A stretch of 51,054 nt of DNA from NCBI GenBank assembly GCA_902464015.1, contig CABQHM010000020.1, forward strand, positions 1-51,054, written 5' to 3'. Both the position numbers and the translations under genes were made by a program. The notes under the pieces are model-generated. The model did not search any database and was not told the origin of the DNA. It was given only the letters and a program-made list of their open reading frames with translations. This document shows, piece after piece, positions 16,941-25,617 of the stretch. The stretch's first letter is position 1, and each line of letters opens with the position of its first letter. This DNA comes from an uncultured Coriobacteriales bacterium. GTDB taxonomy: Bacteria; Actinomycetota; Coriobacteriia; Coriobacteriales; UMGS124.

Positions 16941-18749
16941 ATGGCTACCGACGACACTTCCCACATCAGAAACTTCTCCATTATCGCCCATATCGACCAT
17001 GGCAAATCGACTGTGGCCGACCGCATCCTCGAGCAGACGAACACCGTGGCGCATCGCGACATGGAGGCTCAGCTGCTCGACTCGATGGATATCGAGCGCG
17101 AGCGTGGCATCACCATCAAGAGCCAGGCCGTGCGCGTGGAGTATATGGCCGACAATGGCGAGCGCTACCAGTTCAATCTCATCGACACCCCTGGTCACGT
17201 TGACTTCACCTACGAGGTGTCCCGTTCACTTGCCGCATGCGAGGGTGCAGTGCTCGTGGTTGACGCCACGCAGGGCGTCGAGGCGCAGACGGTGTCCAAC
17301 GCTCTTCTCGCCATGAACGCCGGCCTTGAGATTCTTCCTGCGATCAACAAGATCGACCTGCCGTCTTCCGATGTCGAGCGCACCAAGACCGAGATCGAGG
17401 AAGGTCTTGCCATTCCCTGCGACGACGCTGTGAGCGTCTCGGGTAAGACGGGCGACGGCATCCATGAGCTACTGGAGACTATTGTCTCGGACATCCCCGC
17501 TCCCGTCGGTGACCCCGACGCATCCCTCAAGGCACTGATCTTCGACTCCTATTTCGACTCGTATCGCGGTGTCGTGGCGCTTGTACGCATTGTTGACGGT
17601 GCCCTGCGCGGCCACCAACGCGTGCGTCTCATGTCGAGCGGCCTGGTCTTTGAGACCGAGGAGGTCGGCGTGCGCCGCCCTGCTGAGACGCCCCTGCCCG
17701 ACCTGGGCGTCGGCGAGGTCGGCTACATGGTGACGGGTCTCAAGGACCCGCTCGACGTGCGCGTGGGCGACACGGTGACCGACGCCGCACATCCGGCTGA
17801 CGAGGCCTTGCCTGGCTACCGCGAGGTCAAGCCCATGGTGTACGCTGGCCTTTTCCCCATCGACACCGAGGACTTCGAGAACCTGCGTGACGCACTCGAC
17901 AAGCTGCGCCTCAACGACCCGGCCGTCGTCTACACGCCTGAGACCTCCGTGGCCCTGGGCTTCGGCTTCCGCGTGGGCTTTTTGGGCCTTCTGCATATGG
18001 AAGTCGTCAAGGAGCGCCTTGAGCGTGAGTTCAACCTCGACCTCATCGCTACGGCGCCCTCGGTAGAGTACAACGTGTACCTCACCAACCGTGAGATGCT
18101 CGAGATCACCTCGCCGCAGGACATGCCCGAGCCTTCGCGCATCGACCGCATCGAGGAGCCCTACCTCACGGTGAAGGTGCTCGTGCCTCCGGACTACGTG
18201 GGCGCGGTCATGGACCTCACCATCGATCACCGCGGCACCTTCCTCAACATGGTGTACCTGTCGCCCACCACGGTGGAGATGCACTGGGAGATGCCGCTCT
18301 CTGAGCTTATCATGGATTACTTCGACCAGCTCAAGAGTCGTACGCGCGGTTATGCGTCGCTCGATTACGAGTACAAGGGCTACCAGGCGAGCAACCTCCA
18401 GAAGCTCGACATCCTCCTTTCCGGCGAGACCATCGACGCCCTGAGCTTCATCGTGCACAAGGACAAGGCCTACACCCGTGGCCGCGTTCTGTGCGAGAAG
18501 CTCAAGGAAATCATCCCCCGTCAGCAGTTCGAGGTGCCCATCCAGGCAGCCGTGGGCGGCAGGATCATCGCCCGCGAGACTGTGCGAGCGCTGCGCAAGG
18601 ACGTTCTGGCCAAGTGCTACGGCGGCGACATCTCGCGTAAGCGCAAACTGCTTGAGAAGCAGAAGGAGGGCAAGAAGCGCATGAAGGCCATCGGCAGCGT
18701 CGACGTGCCGCAGGAGGCCTTCATGGCGATCCTCAAGGTGGATGACTAG
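16941..18749 (+). CDS. lepA: Elongation factor 4 (LepA)
   Basis: Ribosome-associated GTPase linked to back-translocation and 30S assembly. The 602 residues carry G1 AHIDHGKST near residue 17, G2 within ERERGITIK, G3 DTPGHVDF, G4 NKID and G5 VSVSGKTG. The domain IV-like region is followed by the LepA-specific C-terminal domain ending AIGSVDVPQEAFMAILKVD, which separates it from EF-G. It starts just after the rpsT terminator; no strong ribosome binding site or promoter is visible. dusB follows after three bases. Confidence 0.97.
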   Translation: MATDDTSHIRNFSIIAHIDHGKSTVADRILEQTNTVAHRDMEAQLLDSMDIERERGITIKSQAVRVEYMADNGERYQFNLIDTPGHVDFTYEVSRSLAACEGAVLVVDATQGVEAQTVSNALLAMNAGLEILPAINKIDLPSSDVERTKTEIEEGLAIPCDDAVSVSGKTGDGIHELLETIVSDIPAPVGDPDASLKALIFDSYFDSYRGVVALVRIVDGALRGHQRVRLMSSGLVFETEEVGVRRPAETPLPDLGVGEVGYMVTGLKDPLDVRVGDTVTDAAHPADEALPGYREVKPMVYAGLFPIDTEDFENLRDALDKLRLNDPAVVYTPETSVALGFGFRVGFLGLLHMEVVKERLEREFNLDLIATAPSVEYNVYLTNREMLEITSPQDMPEPSRIDRIEEPYLTVKVLVPPDYVGAVMDLTIDHRGTFLNMVYLSPTTVEMHWEMPLSELIMDYFDQLKSRTRGYASLDYEYKGYQASNLQKLDILLSGETIDALSFIVHKDKAYTRGRVLCEKLKEIIPRQQFEVPIQAAVGGRIIARETVRALRKDVLAKCYGGDISRKRKLLEKQKEGKKRMKAIGSVDVPQEAFMAILKVDD

Positions 18750-18752
18750 GGG

Positions 18753-19793
18753 ATGACGGTGGCTTCATTTACCCCCGCAAAAGAATCCGACGTGCGCGAC
18801 CAACGCGAGGCCTTGCGTGCCCGTCTGGCCGCGCATCCCTTCATGCTTGCCCCCATGGCGGGTGTGACCGACCCGGTGTATCGCCAGATGGCCATCGAGC
18901 ATGGGTGCCCGCTGTGCTACACGGAGATGGTGTCGGTTGCTGGCCTGGCCCACGGTGGCCAGAAGACCTGGGAACTCGTTGATCCCGGCGACGCCGAGCC
19001 GCAGATTGCTGTGCAGCTTTTTGGCAGCAAGCCCGAGCAGTTTGCCCCGGCGGCCCATGCCGTGCTCGAGCGTTTGGGCGACCGCCTCGCCCTCATCGAC
19101 ATCAACATGGCATGCCCGGTGCCCAAGGTCTTCAAGAAAGGCGAGGGCAGCGCCCTCATGGAAGATCCTGAGCGTGCCTGCGACATCGTTATGGAGACGC
19201 TGCGCGGGGCGGCCGGCGCTGTGCCCGTTACCTGCAAGATTCGTGCCGGCGTCTACATGGCCAACGAGATTGCCCCCGAGTTCGCGCGTCGTCTGGAAGA
19301 TGTAGGCGCCTGCGGTATCGCCGTGCATGGCCGCGCTGCCAAGCAGTTCTACACGGGCACGGCCGACTGGGGCGTTGTGCAGCGCGTGGCCGAGGCGGTG
19401 GAGGTGCCCGTCATCGGTTCGGGCGACGTCATGAGTGCCGAGCGTTGCGTCGCGATGTTGCACGAGACGGGTGCCCAGGGCGTCTTCGTGGCGCGTGGCA
19501 GCTATGGCAACCCCTGGATCTTCGACGCTGCTTACAGCCTGTGGCGTGACGGCGTACTGCCTGAGCCCCCGAGCGTCATGGAGCGCCTTGACACGCTTGA
19601 GCTCCATGTGCGCAGGGCTGCGGCAAGCGCGATACACATGGTGCGCTTGCGCCCCGTGACCTGCTGGTATATCAAAGGGCTTCCTTCCGCTGCTCAGTGG
19701 CGCGGCCGCACCATGTCCTGCTCGACGTTCGACGACTACCTGTCCCTGATCGATGACATGCGTGCCGCCGTGCGCGAGCACGGCTTGGAGTAG
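18753..19793 (+). CDS. dusB: tRNA-dihydrouridine synthase (DusB-like)
   Basis: FMN enzyme that reduces uridines in tRNA D-loops. In the TIM-barrel fold LAPMAGVTDPVYRQ binds FMN, the catalytic Cys is in DINMACPVPKVFKKGEGSALM, and IAVHGRAAKQFYTGTADW, VIGSGDVMS and VFVARGSYGNPWIF are family motifs. The 346 residues include the C-terminal helical domain (VRLRPVTCWYIKGLP). It is close to the DusB group, though the target uridine is not readable. The start lies three bases after lepA and hemW begins six bases after its stop, so all three probably share a transcript. Confidence 0.95.
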   Translation: MTVASFTPAKESDVRDQREALRARLAAHPFMLAPMAGVTDPVYRQMAIEHGCPLCYTEMVSVAGLAHGGQKTWELVDPGDAEPQIAVQLFGSKPEQFAPAAHAVLERLGDRLALIDINMACPVPKVFKKGEGSALMEDPERACDIVMETLRGAAGAVPVTCKIRAGVYMANEIAPEFARRLEDVGACGIAVHGRAAKQFYTGTADWGVVQRVAEAVEVPVIGSGDVMSAERCVAMLHETGAQGVFVARGSYGNPWIFDAAYSLWRDGVLPEPPSVMERLDTLELHVRRAAASAIHMVRLRPVTCWYIKGLPSAAQWRGRTMSCSTFDDYLSLIDDMRAAVREHGLE

Positions 19794-19799
19794 GCGAGG

Positions 19800-21128
19800 A
19801 TGGCTGTGTCTTGCGTGCCTGCAGGGGAGGGTGACGAGGCTGCGTGTGCTCCCCTTGCGGGGGAGCGCGGGGTTATTGAGGCCCTCTACCTGCATGTTCC
19901 GTTCTGTGTGAGTCGCTGCGCATACTGCGGGTTCTATTCGCAGGCCACATGTGCCAATGATGCGCGCATTGCCGAGTATGTCGAATGCCTGCGCGCCCTT
20001 GTCGCGCGCCTTGGGTCGGCGGGCATGCTCCGGCATGTCAAGACGGCATACATCGGCGGCGGCACGCCCACACTGGCAGGGGAGCGGCTGGTGGGACTGG
20101 CCCGAGAAGTCGGCCTGCAGTGCCCCGAGCTTGTCGAGTTCACTTCCGAAGCCAACCCTGACTCATTGAGCGAATCTTTGGCGTTGGGACTGCGCCGTGC
20201 CGGCATCACGCGTGTGAGTCTGGGGGTGCAGTCGCTTAGCGACGCCGAGCTGCATGGCCTGGGTAGGGCGCATACGTCCCAGCAGGCCCTGGAAGCTGCA
20301 CGGATTGTGAAAGCGGCCGGGCTCGATCTCTCGTGCGACCTCATGTGCGGCATTCCTGGTCAGACGCCCGCCAGCTGGCGGACAAGCCTTGCCGGTGTAC
20401 TCGCCGCAGGTACCGACCACGTGAGCTGCTATCCGCTTTCCATTGAGGAGGGCACACCCTTCGACGATGCGGTCCTGGCCGGTGCCATGCAGTTGCCCGA
20501 TGCCGACCTGCAGGCCGACATGATGCTTGAAGCTGCTTGCATGTTGGAGGAGGCGGGCCTGCAGCGCTACGAGGTTGCAAGCTATGCCCGGCCTGGTCAT
20601 GCCTGTCAGCACAACATCGCCTATTGGACGGGTGCATGCTACCTGGGCCTGGGAGCTGCGGCGGCCTCGATGCTCACGCCCGGCCTTGCTTGTGAGGTGG
20701 GCGAGATGCTTGGCCTTCGCGCAGATGGGAACGGTGCATCCATGGCGCAAAAATTGGCCGATGCGCTTGCCTGCCAGCTCGATGCCGCCCGCGTGCGCCT
20801 CTCGTTTCCGGATGATTCGGAAGCTTTCGTGCGCGCCATGGGTGCTGCGACGGGGCCTCTCGTTTTTCTAGAGACACTCACCTCGCGTGAGGCTGCAGCT
20901 GAAGACCTCATGCTGGCCATGCGCATGGTGTGTGGTGCTACTCGCGACGTGCTCGAGGGCGCTGTCAAGCGTGGAATTCCGCACAACAAGCTCGACGCTG
21001 CCGTTGCACTTGCCTGCAAAGATGGGCTGGCTGCACTTGATGCCGTGGGGTCGCTTTGCCCCACGCAGAAAGGTTGGCTGCTGGGCAACGAGCTTTTTGG
21101 CATCATGTGGGATACGGCAGGCGATTGA
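19800..21128 (+). CDS. hemW: Radical SAM heme chaperone HemW
   Basis: A 442-residue radical SAM protein of the HemN/HemW branch. The cluster motif is CVSRCAYC within LHVPFCVSRCAYCGFYSQ, with GGGTPT, SLGVQSL and the HemW-type HNIAYWTGACYLGLGAAAAS segment. The HNxxYW motif and the shorter N terminus fit HemW, a heme-trafficking protein, rather than HemN coproporphyrinogen dehydrogenase. Its order before dnaJ matches the hemW-hrcA-grpE-dnaK-dnaJ region of Firmicutes, but hrcA, grpE and dnaK are absent here. The start at 19800 is supported by GGAG about ten bases upstream. Confidence 0.92.
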   Translation: MAVSCVPAGEGDEAACAPLAGERGVIEALYLHVPFCVSRCAYCGFYSQATCANDARIAEYVECLRALVARLGSAGMLRHVKTAYIGGGTPTLAGERLVGLAREVGLQCPELVEFTSEANPDSLSESLALGLRRAGITRVSLGVQSLSDAELHGLGRAHTSQQALEAARIVKAAGLDLSCDLMCGIPGQTPASWRTSLAGVLAAGTDHVSCYPLSIEEGTPFDDAVLAGAMQLPDADLQADMMLEAACMLEEAGLQRYEVASYARPGHACQHNIAYWTGACYLGLGAAAASMLTPGLACEVGEMLGLRADGNGASMAQKLADALACQLDAARVRLSFPDDSEAFVRAMGAATGPLVFLETLTSREAAAEDLMLAMRMVCGATRDVLEGAVKRGIPHNKLDAAVALACKDGLAALDAVGSLCPTQKGWLLGNELFGIMWDTAGD

Positions 21129-21272
21129 CGAGGTCGTTTGTGTATGTCAAGCTCGCCTAGGGGCTCTTTTCAGTCTCTCTGTCAGTATCTGGGCTTTATA
21201 TGTATGCCGCCTGGCCTGGGTAGAATAAAGCGAACGTTTTTCTTTACCTGCTACTTGAGGAGTTAGGTCGTT

Positions 21273-22361
21273 TTGGCAACCCCCTCCAACAAGGACTACT
21301 ACGACATACTCGGCGTTTCGAAGGATGCTACGCCCGAGGACATCAAAAAGGCGTTTCGCGCCAAGGCCCGCACGATGCACCCCGACGTGTGCAAGGAGCC
21401 AGGTGCCGAGGAGCGCTTCAAAGAGGTTTCCGAGGCCTACGACACCCTGTCGGATCCCGACAAGAAGGCCCGCTACGACGCTGTAAAGGCCGGTGGGTTC
21501 ACCACGCAGAACCCGTATACGTCGGGCCCCGCTGGCGCGGGTTCCTGGTCGGGCGGCTACGGCCCCTTCGGCGGTTGGACGTCGTGGGGCAGTCCCTATG
21601 GCGCGGGCTACGGCTCTGCAAGCCGCGCACCGCAGGGTACCCCCTATGCGCGCAAGCAGGGTGCCACGCGTTCCATCCAGCTCGAACTCACCCGCGACGA
21701 GGCCCGCAAGGGCTGCACCAAGCGTGTGGCCTACTCGCATCTCGAAAGCTGCCCGGAGTGCCGCGGCAGGGGTTACGAAGCGGGTTCCGAACCCATCACC
21801 TGCCCCACCTGCCATGGCTCTGGTCAGGCTGAGGTCGACATGATGGGTCTCTTTACCACCGCGATGCAGTGCCCGGTGTGCCAGGGTTCGGGCAAGATCA
21901 TCAAGAACGCCTGTCATTCATGCCATGGCACGGGTACGCGACAGGGCCGCTCCACCGTGGAGGTCAAGGTTCCTGCCGGCTCTCATGACGGCGACGAGGT
22001 GCGCGTGCCGGGTGCCGGCGATGCCGGTCGGTGCGGCGGTGCCTCCGGTGACCTCAAAGCGTCATTTGTGGTGCCTTCCGAGCATCTCACTCAGCAGCAG
22101 GAGGCGCTCTTCACCGGCCTCGGCGTGGTGTGCGCGGTGCTTGTATGCACGCTCTTCTCGCAGCTCATTATGCACGTGCTGTCGCTTCTGGCGTTTCCGC
22201 TGCTCTTCGTGGCGTTCTTTGCCTCGCCCACGCTGTTTGCCAAGGGCACGGGCGGCAGCTTTGCCAAACGCGCAGGCAAGCGCTTCCTGGTGGGCTTCCT
22301 CATGGGCCTCTTCCTCTACGTTATATTTGTACCGCTCGTCTCATGCGGTCGCATGTGGTGA
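21273..22361 (+). CDS. Membrane-anchored DnaJ-like protein
   Basis: A 362-residue Hsp40 variant. The J domain is intact (DYYDILGVSKDATPEDIKKAF, HPD at 36-38), then a Gly/Ser/Trp-rich G/F-like region, then four zinc-finger motifs (CPECRGRG, CPTCHGSG, CPVCQGSG, CHSCHGTG, about 160-220) and a short piece of the first substrate-binding domain (VKVPAGSHDGDEVRVPGAGDAG). From about residue 275 the second substrate domain and dimerisation region are replaced by two to three hydrophobic helices (for example GLGVVCAVLVCTLFSQLIMH, LVGFLMGLFLYVIFVPL). It starts at TTG 21273 after GAGGAG. It may bring DnaK to the membrane (inference). It stands 76 bases before canonical dnaJ. Confidence 0.85.
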   Translation: MATPSNKDYYDILGVSKDATPEDIKKAFRAKARTMHPDVCKEPGAEERFKEVSEAYDTLSDPDKKARYDAVKAGGFTTQNPYTSGPAGAGSWSGGYGPFGGWTSWGSPYGAGYGSASRAPQGTPYARKQGATRSIQLELTRDEARKGCTKRVAYSHLESCPECRGRGYEAGSEPITCPTCHGSGQAEVDMMGLFTTAMQCPVCQGSGKIIKNACHSCHGTGTRQGRSTVEVKVPAGSHDGDEVRVPGAGDAGRCGGASGDLKASFVVPSEHLTQQQEALFTGLGVVCAVLVCTLFSQLIMHVLSLLAFPLLFVAFFASPTLFAKGTGGSFAKRAGKRFLVGFLMGLFLYVIFVPLVSCGRMW

Positions 22362-22437
22362 GATGCAGCGGTATAGTTTTCAGGTTTGTTTATAAGGCAC
22401 GCGTTCAGATTTCGTAATTGTTGAAGAGGCTTTTTTC

Positions 22438-23559
22438 ATGGCTGATACCAAAGACTACTACGCGATCCTCGGTGTTGACCGAGACGCAGATGACGCGACG
22501 ATTCGCAAGGCCTTCCACAAGAAGGCCCGCACCATGCACCCCGACGTCAACAAGGCTCCCGATGCCGAGGTTCGCTTCAAGGAGGTCAACGAGGCCTACG
22601 CGGTCCTGTCCGACTCCGATAAGCGCGCGTTCTACGATCGCTACGGCACCGTCGACGGCTACGGCCAGGGCGGTCCCGACATGAGCGACATCTTTGGCGG
22701 CGGCTTTGACATGTCCGACCTGTTCAGCTCCTTCTTCGGAGGCTCGGCGGCGTCGGGTCGCGGCGTGCGCCTCGACGGTCGTGACATGGGGGCTTCCATC
22801 CTCATCACCCTGCAGGAGGCGGCCACCGGCTGCACCAAGGAGATTTCCTACAACCGCCTGTCGCCGTGCAAGTCGTGCAACGGTTCGGGTTGCGCCGAGG
22901 GCGGCAAGGAGACCACCTGCGCCACCTGCCACGGCACCGGCCAGGTCGTGACGCAGCAGCGCACGTTCTTCGGCAACATGCAGAGTCGCTCGGTGTGCCC
23001 CGACTGCAATGGTTCGGGCAAGACCATCGACAAGCCCTGCTCGGAGTGCGACGGCCAGGGCCGCTCGCCCGATCGCGAGCGCGTCAGCGTGAAGGTCCCC
23101 GCTGGCATCGCCGACGGCCAGCAGCTGCGCGTGCCCGGCTTTGGTGAGGCGGGCGTGCGCGGTGCCCATTCCGGCGATCTTATCGTGTCGGTTCGCGTGG
23201 CCGACGACGAGGCCTTCCAGCGCTCCGGCGACGACCTGCACGTGCGCGTCGAGGTTGGCATTGCCCAGGCCGCGCTGGGTACCACCGTCGTTGTCGACGG
23301 TATCATGCCCGACGAGGAAGTCGAAATCGTGGTGCCCGCCGGCTGCCAGTTCGACGACACCGTGCGTGTTTCCGGCAAGGGCATGCCCCGCATGCGCCGC
23401 GACGGCCGCGGCGACCTCATCGCCCACATTGACGTCATCGTGCCCGCCTCGCTGACCGACGAGCAGCGCGAACTGCTTGAGAAGCTCGCCCACACCATGG
23501 ACGAGACGGTGGACAAGAAGCGCACGCCCTGGCAGCGCATCAAGGACGCTCTGTCCTAA
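22438..23559 (+). CDS. dnaJ: Chaperone protein DnaJ
   Basis: Complete 373-residue co-chaperone that delivers unfolded proteins to DnaK and stimulates its ATPase. The J domain has HPD at 34-36; the G/F region reads GYGQGGPDMSDIFGGGFDM; four zinc motifs (CKSCNGSG, CATCHGTG, CPDCNGSG, CSECDGQG) are followed by both C-terminal substrate domains (VKVPAGIADGQQLRVPGFGEAG and the VPAGCQFDDTVRVSGKGMP segment). ATG 22438 follows GAAGAGG. It overlaps mtaB by one base. It is about half identical to the upstream variant in the J domain, consistent with duplication followed by divergence. No CIRCE element is visible. Confidence 0.96.
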   Translation: MADTKDYYAILGVDRDADDATIRKAFHKKARTMHPDVNKAPDAEVRFKEVNEAYAVLSDSDKRAFYDRYGTVDGYGQGGPDMSDIFGGGFDMSDLFSSFFGGSAASGRGVRLDGRDMGASILITLQEAATGCTKEISYNRLSPCKSCNGSGCAEGGKETTCATCHGTGQVVTQQRTFFGNMQSRSVCPDCNGSGKTIDKPCSECDGQGRSPDRERVSVKVPAGIADGQQLRVPGFGEAGVRGAHSGDLIVSVRVADDEAFQRSGDDLHVRVEVGIAQAALGTTVVVDGIMPDEEVEIVVPAGCQFDDTVRVSGKGMPRMRRDGRGDLIAHIDVIVPASLTDEQRELLEKLAHTMDETVDKKRTPWQRIKDALS

Positions 23560-24998
23560 TGAAGTGCATTGCCCCGCACGTTTGCGTCGTCAACCTTGGC
23601 TGTCGCGTCAACCGCGTGGAGTCCGACTGGATGGAGAGTTCCTTCGTCCAGTCGGGCGCTGTTCTATGCGCCGAGGACGAGGCCGACATCATTGCCATCA
23701 ACACCTGCGCTGTGACGGGTGAGGCCCAGGCCAAGACGCGCAAAGCCGTGCGTCGCGCCGCGAGCCTTCCCAAGCACCCGCTTGTGGCCGTAACGGGATG
23801 CGTGGCGAACCTGTTCCCCGCTGAGCTCGAAGCCATCGGTGACAACGTGCGCGTGCTTCCCGCGAAGCTTGCGCTGGTGGAAGACGCGCTGGGCGAATGG
23901 GGCAAGTTGAACGCGGGCGCAGCGGAGGAGGGCGAGGAGGTTTCCCTTTCTGGCGCCCTTTATGTGTATAACCATGAAAATCAGGACGCGCTGGTTGAAA
24001 ATGTTTCCTCAGGCGCAGTTCCGCAGCCGCGCAGCAGCGAGGACTGTTTGAGCACTGAGGAAACATTTTCAACCTCGGGAAGCCATGCTGTCTTTCGTGC
24101 CCGCCGTGGTGTTAAAGTGCAGGACGGTTGCGACAACAAGTGCACGTACTGCATCGTGTGGCGGGCTCGCGGCAAGTCGCTGTCTACTCCCTATAGTCTT
24201 ATTGAGAAGCAAGTACGCCAGGTTTTGAGCGAGGGTGCGCTGGAAGTTGACCTTACGGGCATCAACCTGGGACGATACTCTTCGGTTGACGAACAGGGCG
24301 AGTTGCTTGATCTGGCGGGTCTCATTGAGCGCTTGGCGCCGCTTATTCGTGAGCATGGAGCGCTGCTGCGCGCGTCGAGCATCGAGCCGCCTGAGGTTAC
24401 CTCTGAGCTCGTGGCTGCGTTTGCGCGCAATGCCGATTGCGTGGCGCCGCATTTCCATCTGCCTTTGCAGGCGGGTTCCACCCGCGTGCTTCATCGCATG
24501 GGGCGCCGCTACAACGCTGAACAGTTTCTGGAGAAGGTCACACTCATCCGCGAGGCCTTGCCCGCGGCGGCCATTTCTACCGACATCATCGTGGGCTTCC
24601 CCGGCGAGACCGAGGAGGACTTCCAGGAGACCCTCGCGCTTTCCGAGAAAGCCGCCTTCTCCAAAATCCACGCCTTCCGCTTCTCAGCCCGCCCCGACAC
24701 ACCGGCTGCTAGCATGCCTGATCAAATTGCTCCCGAGGTCATCCGCGAGCGCTCGGAGCGCCTGCGCGTCCTGGCCGACCGCCTGCGTCGTGCCGACGCG
24801 GCCCGCCGCATCGGCACGGTTGAGCCTGTCCTCATCGAGCAGATTGACGATGTCGGCAACGCCTGCGGCACCACGGCAAGTCATCATGAAGTCGTCGTGC
24901 CCGCTGGGGAGCATGCGTTCGAGGGACCCGTGCTTGTCTGCGCCCAGCTCGGCGATACGCGCCCCGAAGGTGTCCTCATTGGCCGGGTTATTGTTTAG
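23559..24998 (+). CDS. mtaB: tRNA t6A37 methylthiotransferase MtaB
   Basis: Radical SAM enzyme that converts t6A to ms2t6A at position 37 of tRNAs reading ANN codons. The N-terminal cluster ligands are in NLGCRVNRVES, NTCAVTG and VTGCVAN; the radical SAM motif is CDNKCTYC; later GFPGETEEDF is typical, and a TRAM-like domain ends the 479 residues. ATG 23559 overlaps the dnaJ stop (TAATG). Residues about 146-172, between the UPF0004 and radical SAM domains, come from an 82-base palindromic insertion described separately. It keeps the frame and lies in a linker, so activity is probably retained. Confidence 0.94.
   Translation: MKCIAPHVCVVNLGCRVNRVESDWMESSFVQSGAVLCAEDEADIIAINTCAVTGEAQAKTRKAVRRAASLPKHPLVAVTGCVANLFPAELEAIGDNVRVLPAKLALVEDALGEWGKLNAGAAEEGEEVSLSGALYVYNHENQDALVENVSSGAVPQPRSSEDCLSTEETFSTSGSHAVFRARRGVKVQDGCDNKCTYCIVWRARGKSLSTPYSLIEKQVRQVLSEGALEVDLTGINLGRYSSVDEQGELLDLAGLIERLAPLIREHGALLRASSIEPPEVTSELVAAFARNADCVAPHFHLPLQAGSTRVLHRMGRRYNAEQFLEKVTLIREALPAAAISTDIIVGFPGETEEDFQETLALSEKAAFSKIHAFRFSARPDTPAASMPDQIAPEVIRERSERLRVLADRLRRADAARRIGTVEPVLIEQIDDVGNACGTTASHHEVVVPAGEHAFEGPVLVCAQLGDTRPEGVLIGRVIV
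23993..24074. repeat. Palindromic in-frame insertion element inside mtaB
   Basis: GGTTGAAAATGTTTCCTCAG (23993-24012) is repeated exactly in reverse complement at 24055-24074, a perfect 20-bp inverted repeat. The 42-base interior shows further partial complementarity (CAGTTCC against GGACTG) and three CGCAG units spaced eight bases apart. The two arms are AT-rich against the surrounding high-GC coding sequence. Translated in frame it gives Ser/Thr/Glu-rich residues (VENVSS ... EETFSTS). The form resembles palindromic elements that insert within genes without breaking them. No second copy is seen in this window, so mobility is unproven. Confidence 0.8.
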
Positions 24999-25119
24999 TA
25001 CGCAATGTGCAGCTACCCGACAGTTCTTTGGTCGATGCGCCGCGTGATTCAACCACCCGCAGATTTCGTGTACACACGGTGTTTTGGAGTGAGGACGGCG
25101 TCGGTGCGTCGAAGAGGTG

Positions 25120-25125
25120 TATCAT
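25120..25125 (+). promoter_or_regulatory. Possible rpsO -10 box
   Basis: TATCAT lies 93 bases upstream of the rpsO start in the 219-base gap after mtaB. No convincing -35 is found at the right distance. The intervening leader is long enough for S15 autoregulatory RNA structure, but no specific fold was established. Confidence 0.35.
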
Positions 25126-25217
25126 AGACGTGTTTGACCCTTGCCCCGGTTGCAACCTCCATCGGATTGCATCTGAGACAGGGGCGTCTTTATCAGGTTA
25201 GATGGAAAGGATCCACA

Positions 25218-25493
25218 ATGGTCACCAAGGAGCAGAAGGCCGCTATCGTCGCTGAGTTCGGCAAGGATGCCAACGACACCGGCACCCCCCGCGTTCAGGT
25301 CGCTCTTCTCACCGCTCGCATCCGTGAGCTCACCGAGCACTGCAAGCAGCATCCCCACGACTTCCACAGCCGCCGTGGTCTGCTGATGCTCGTCGGCCAC
25401 CGTCGCTCGCTGCTTCGCTACATCCGCTCCAACGATATCAACGAGTATCGTGAGCTCATCGCTAAGCTCGAGCTTCGCGACAACATCCAGTAA
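25218..25493 (+). CDS. rpsO: 30S ribosomal protein S15
   Basis: A 91-residue protein that binds the central domain of 16S rRNA. Family landmarks are GTPRVQVALLTARI, LTEHCKQHPHDFHSRRGLLMLVGHRRSLLRY and the LRYIRSNDINEY end. ATG 25218 follows GAAAGGA by six bases; upstream in-frame ATG codons have no binding site. It forms the widespread rpsO-pnp pair, here with an intrinsic terminator between them. Confidence 0.98.
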   Translation: MVTKEQKAAIVAEFGKDANDTGTPRVQVALLTARIRELTEHCKQHPHDFHSRRGLLMLVGHRRSLLRYIRSNDINEYRELIAKLELRDNIQ

Positions 25494-25503
25494 GTTGTCT
25501 TTT

Positions 25504-25526
25504 AGGGGCGCACTAGCGCCCCTTTT
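25504..25526 (+). terminator. rpsO terminator
   Basis: A-GGGGCGC (25504-25511) and GCGCCCC-T (25516-25523) pair around ACTA, followed by TTT. The T tract is short, so partial read-through into pnp is likely, as in other rpsO-pnp loci. Confidence 0.75.
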
Positions 25527-25576
25527 CGTTTTGCGTCCACGTAGGGCTCGATAGCCGGGGCGCAGGCGCATAGGTC

Positions 25577-25598
25577 CCGCTCGCAATGGGGCGAGCGG
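25577..25598 (+). promoter_or_regulatory. pnp leader hairpin
   Basis: CCGCTCGC (25577-25584) pairs perfectly with GCGAGCGG (25591-25598) around a six-base loop. It ends a few bases before the GAAGGAG ribosome binding site of pnp. PNPase autoregulates through a 5' leader duplex in E. coli; an analogous role is plausible but untested. Confidence 0.5.
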
Positions 25599-25617
25599 AG
25601 TTGAAGGAGATTGCAGA

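Noticed and set aside
21129..21272. Possible CIRCE (HrcA) heat-shock operator before the dnaJ-like gene
   Set aside because: Neither TTAGCACTC nor GAGTGCTAA is present; only a -10-like TAGAAT (21221-21226) without a good -35.
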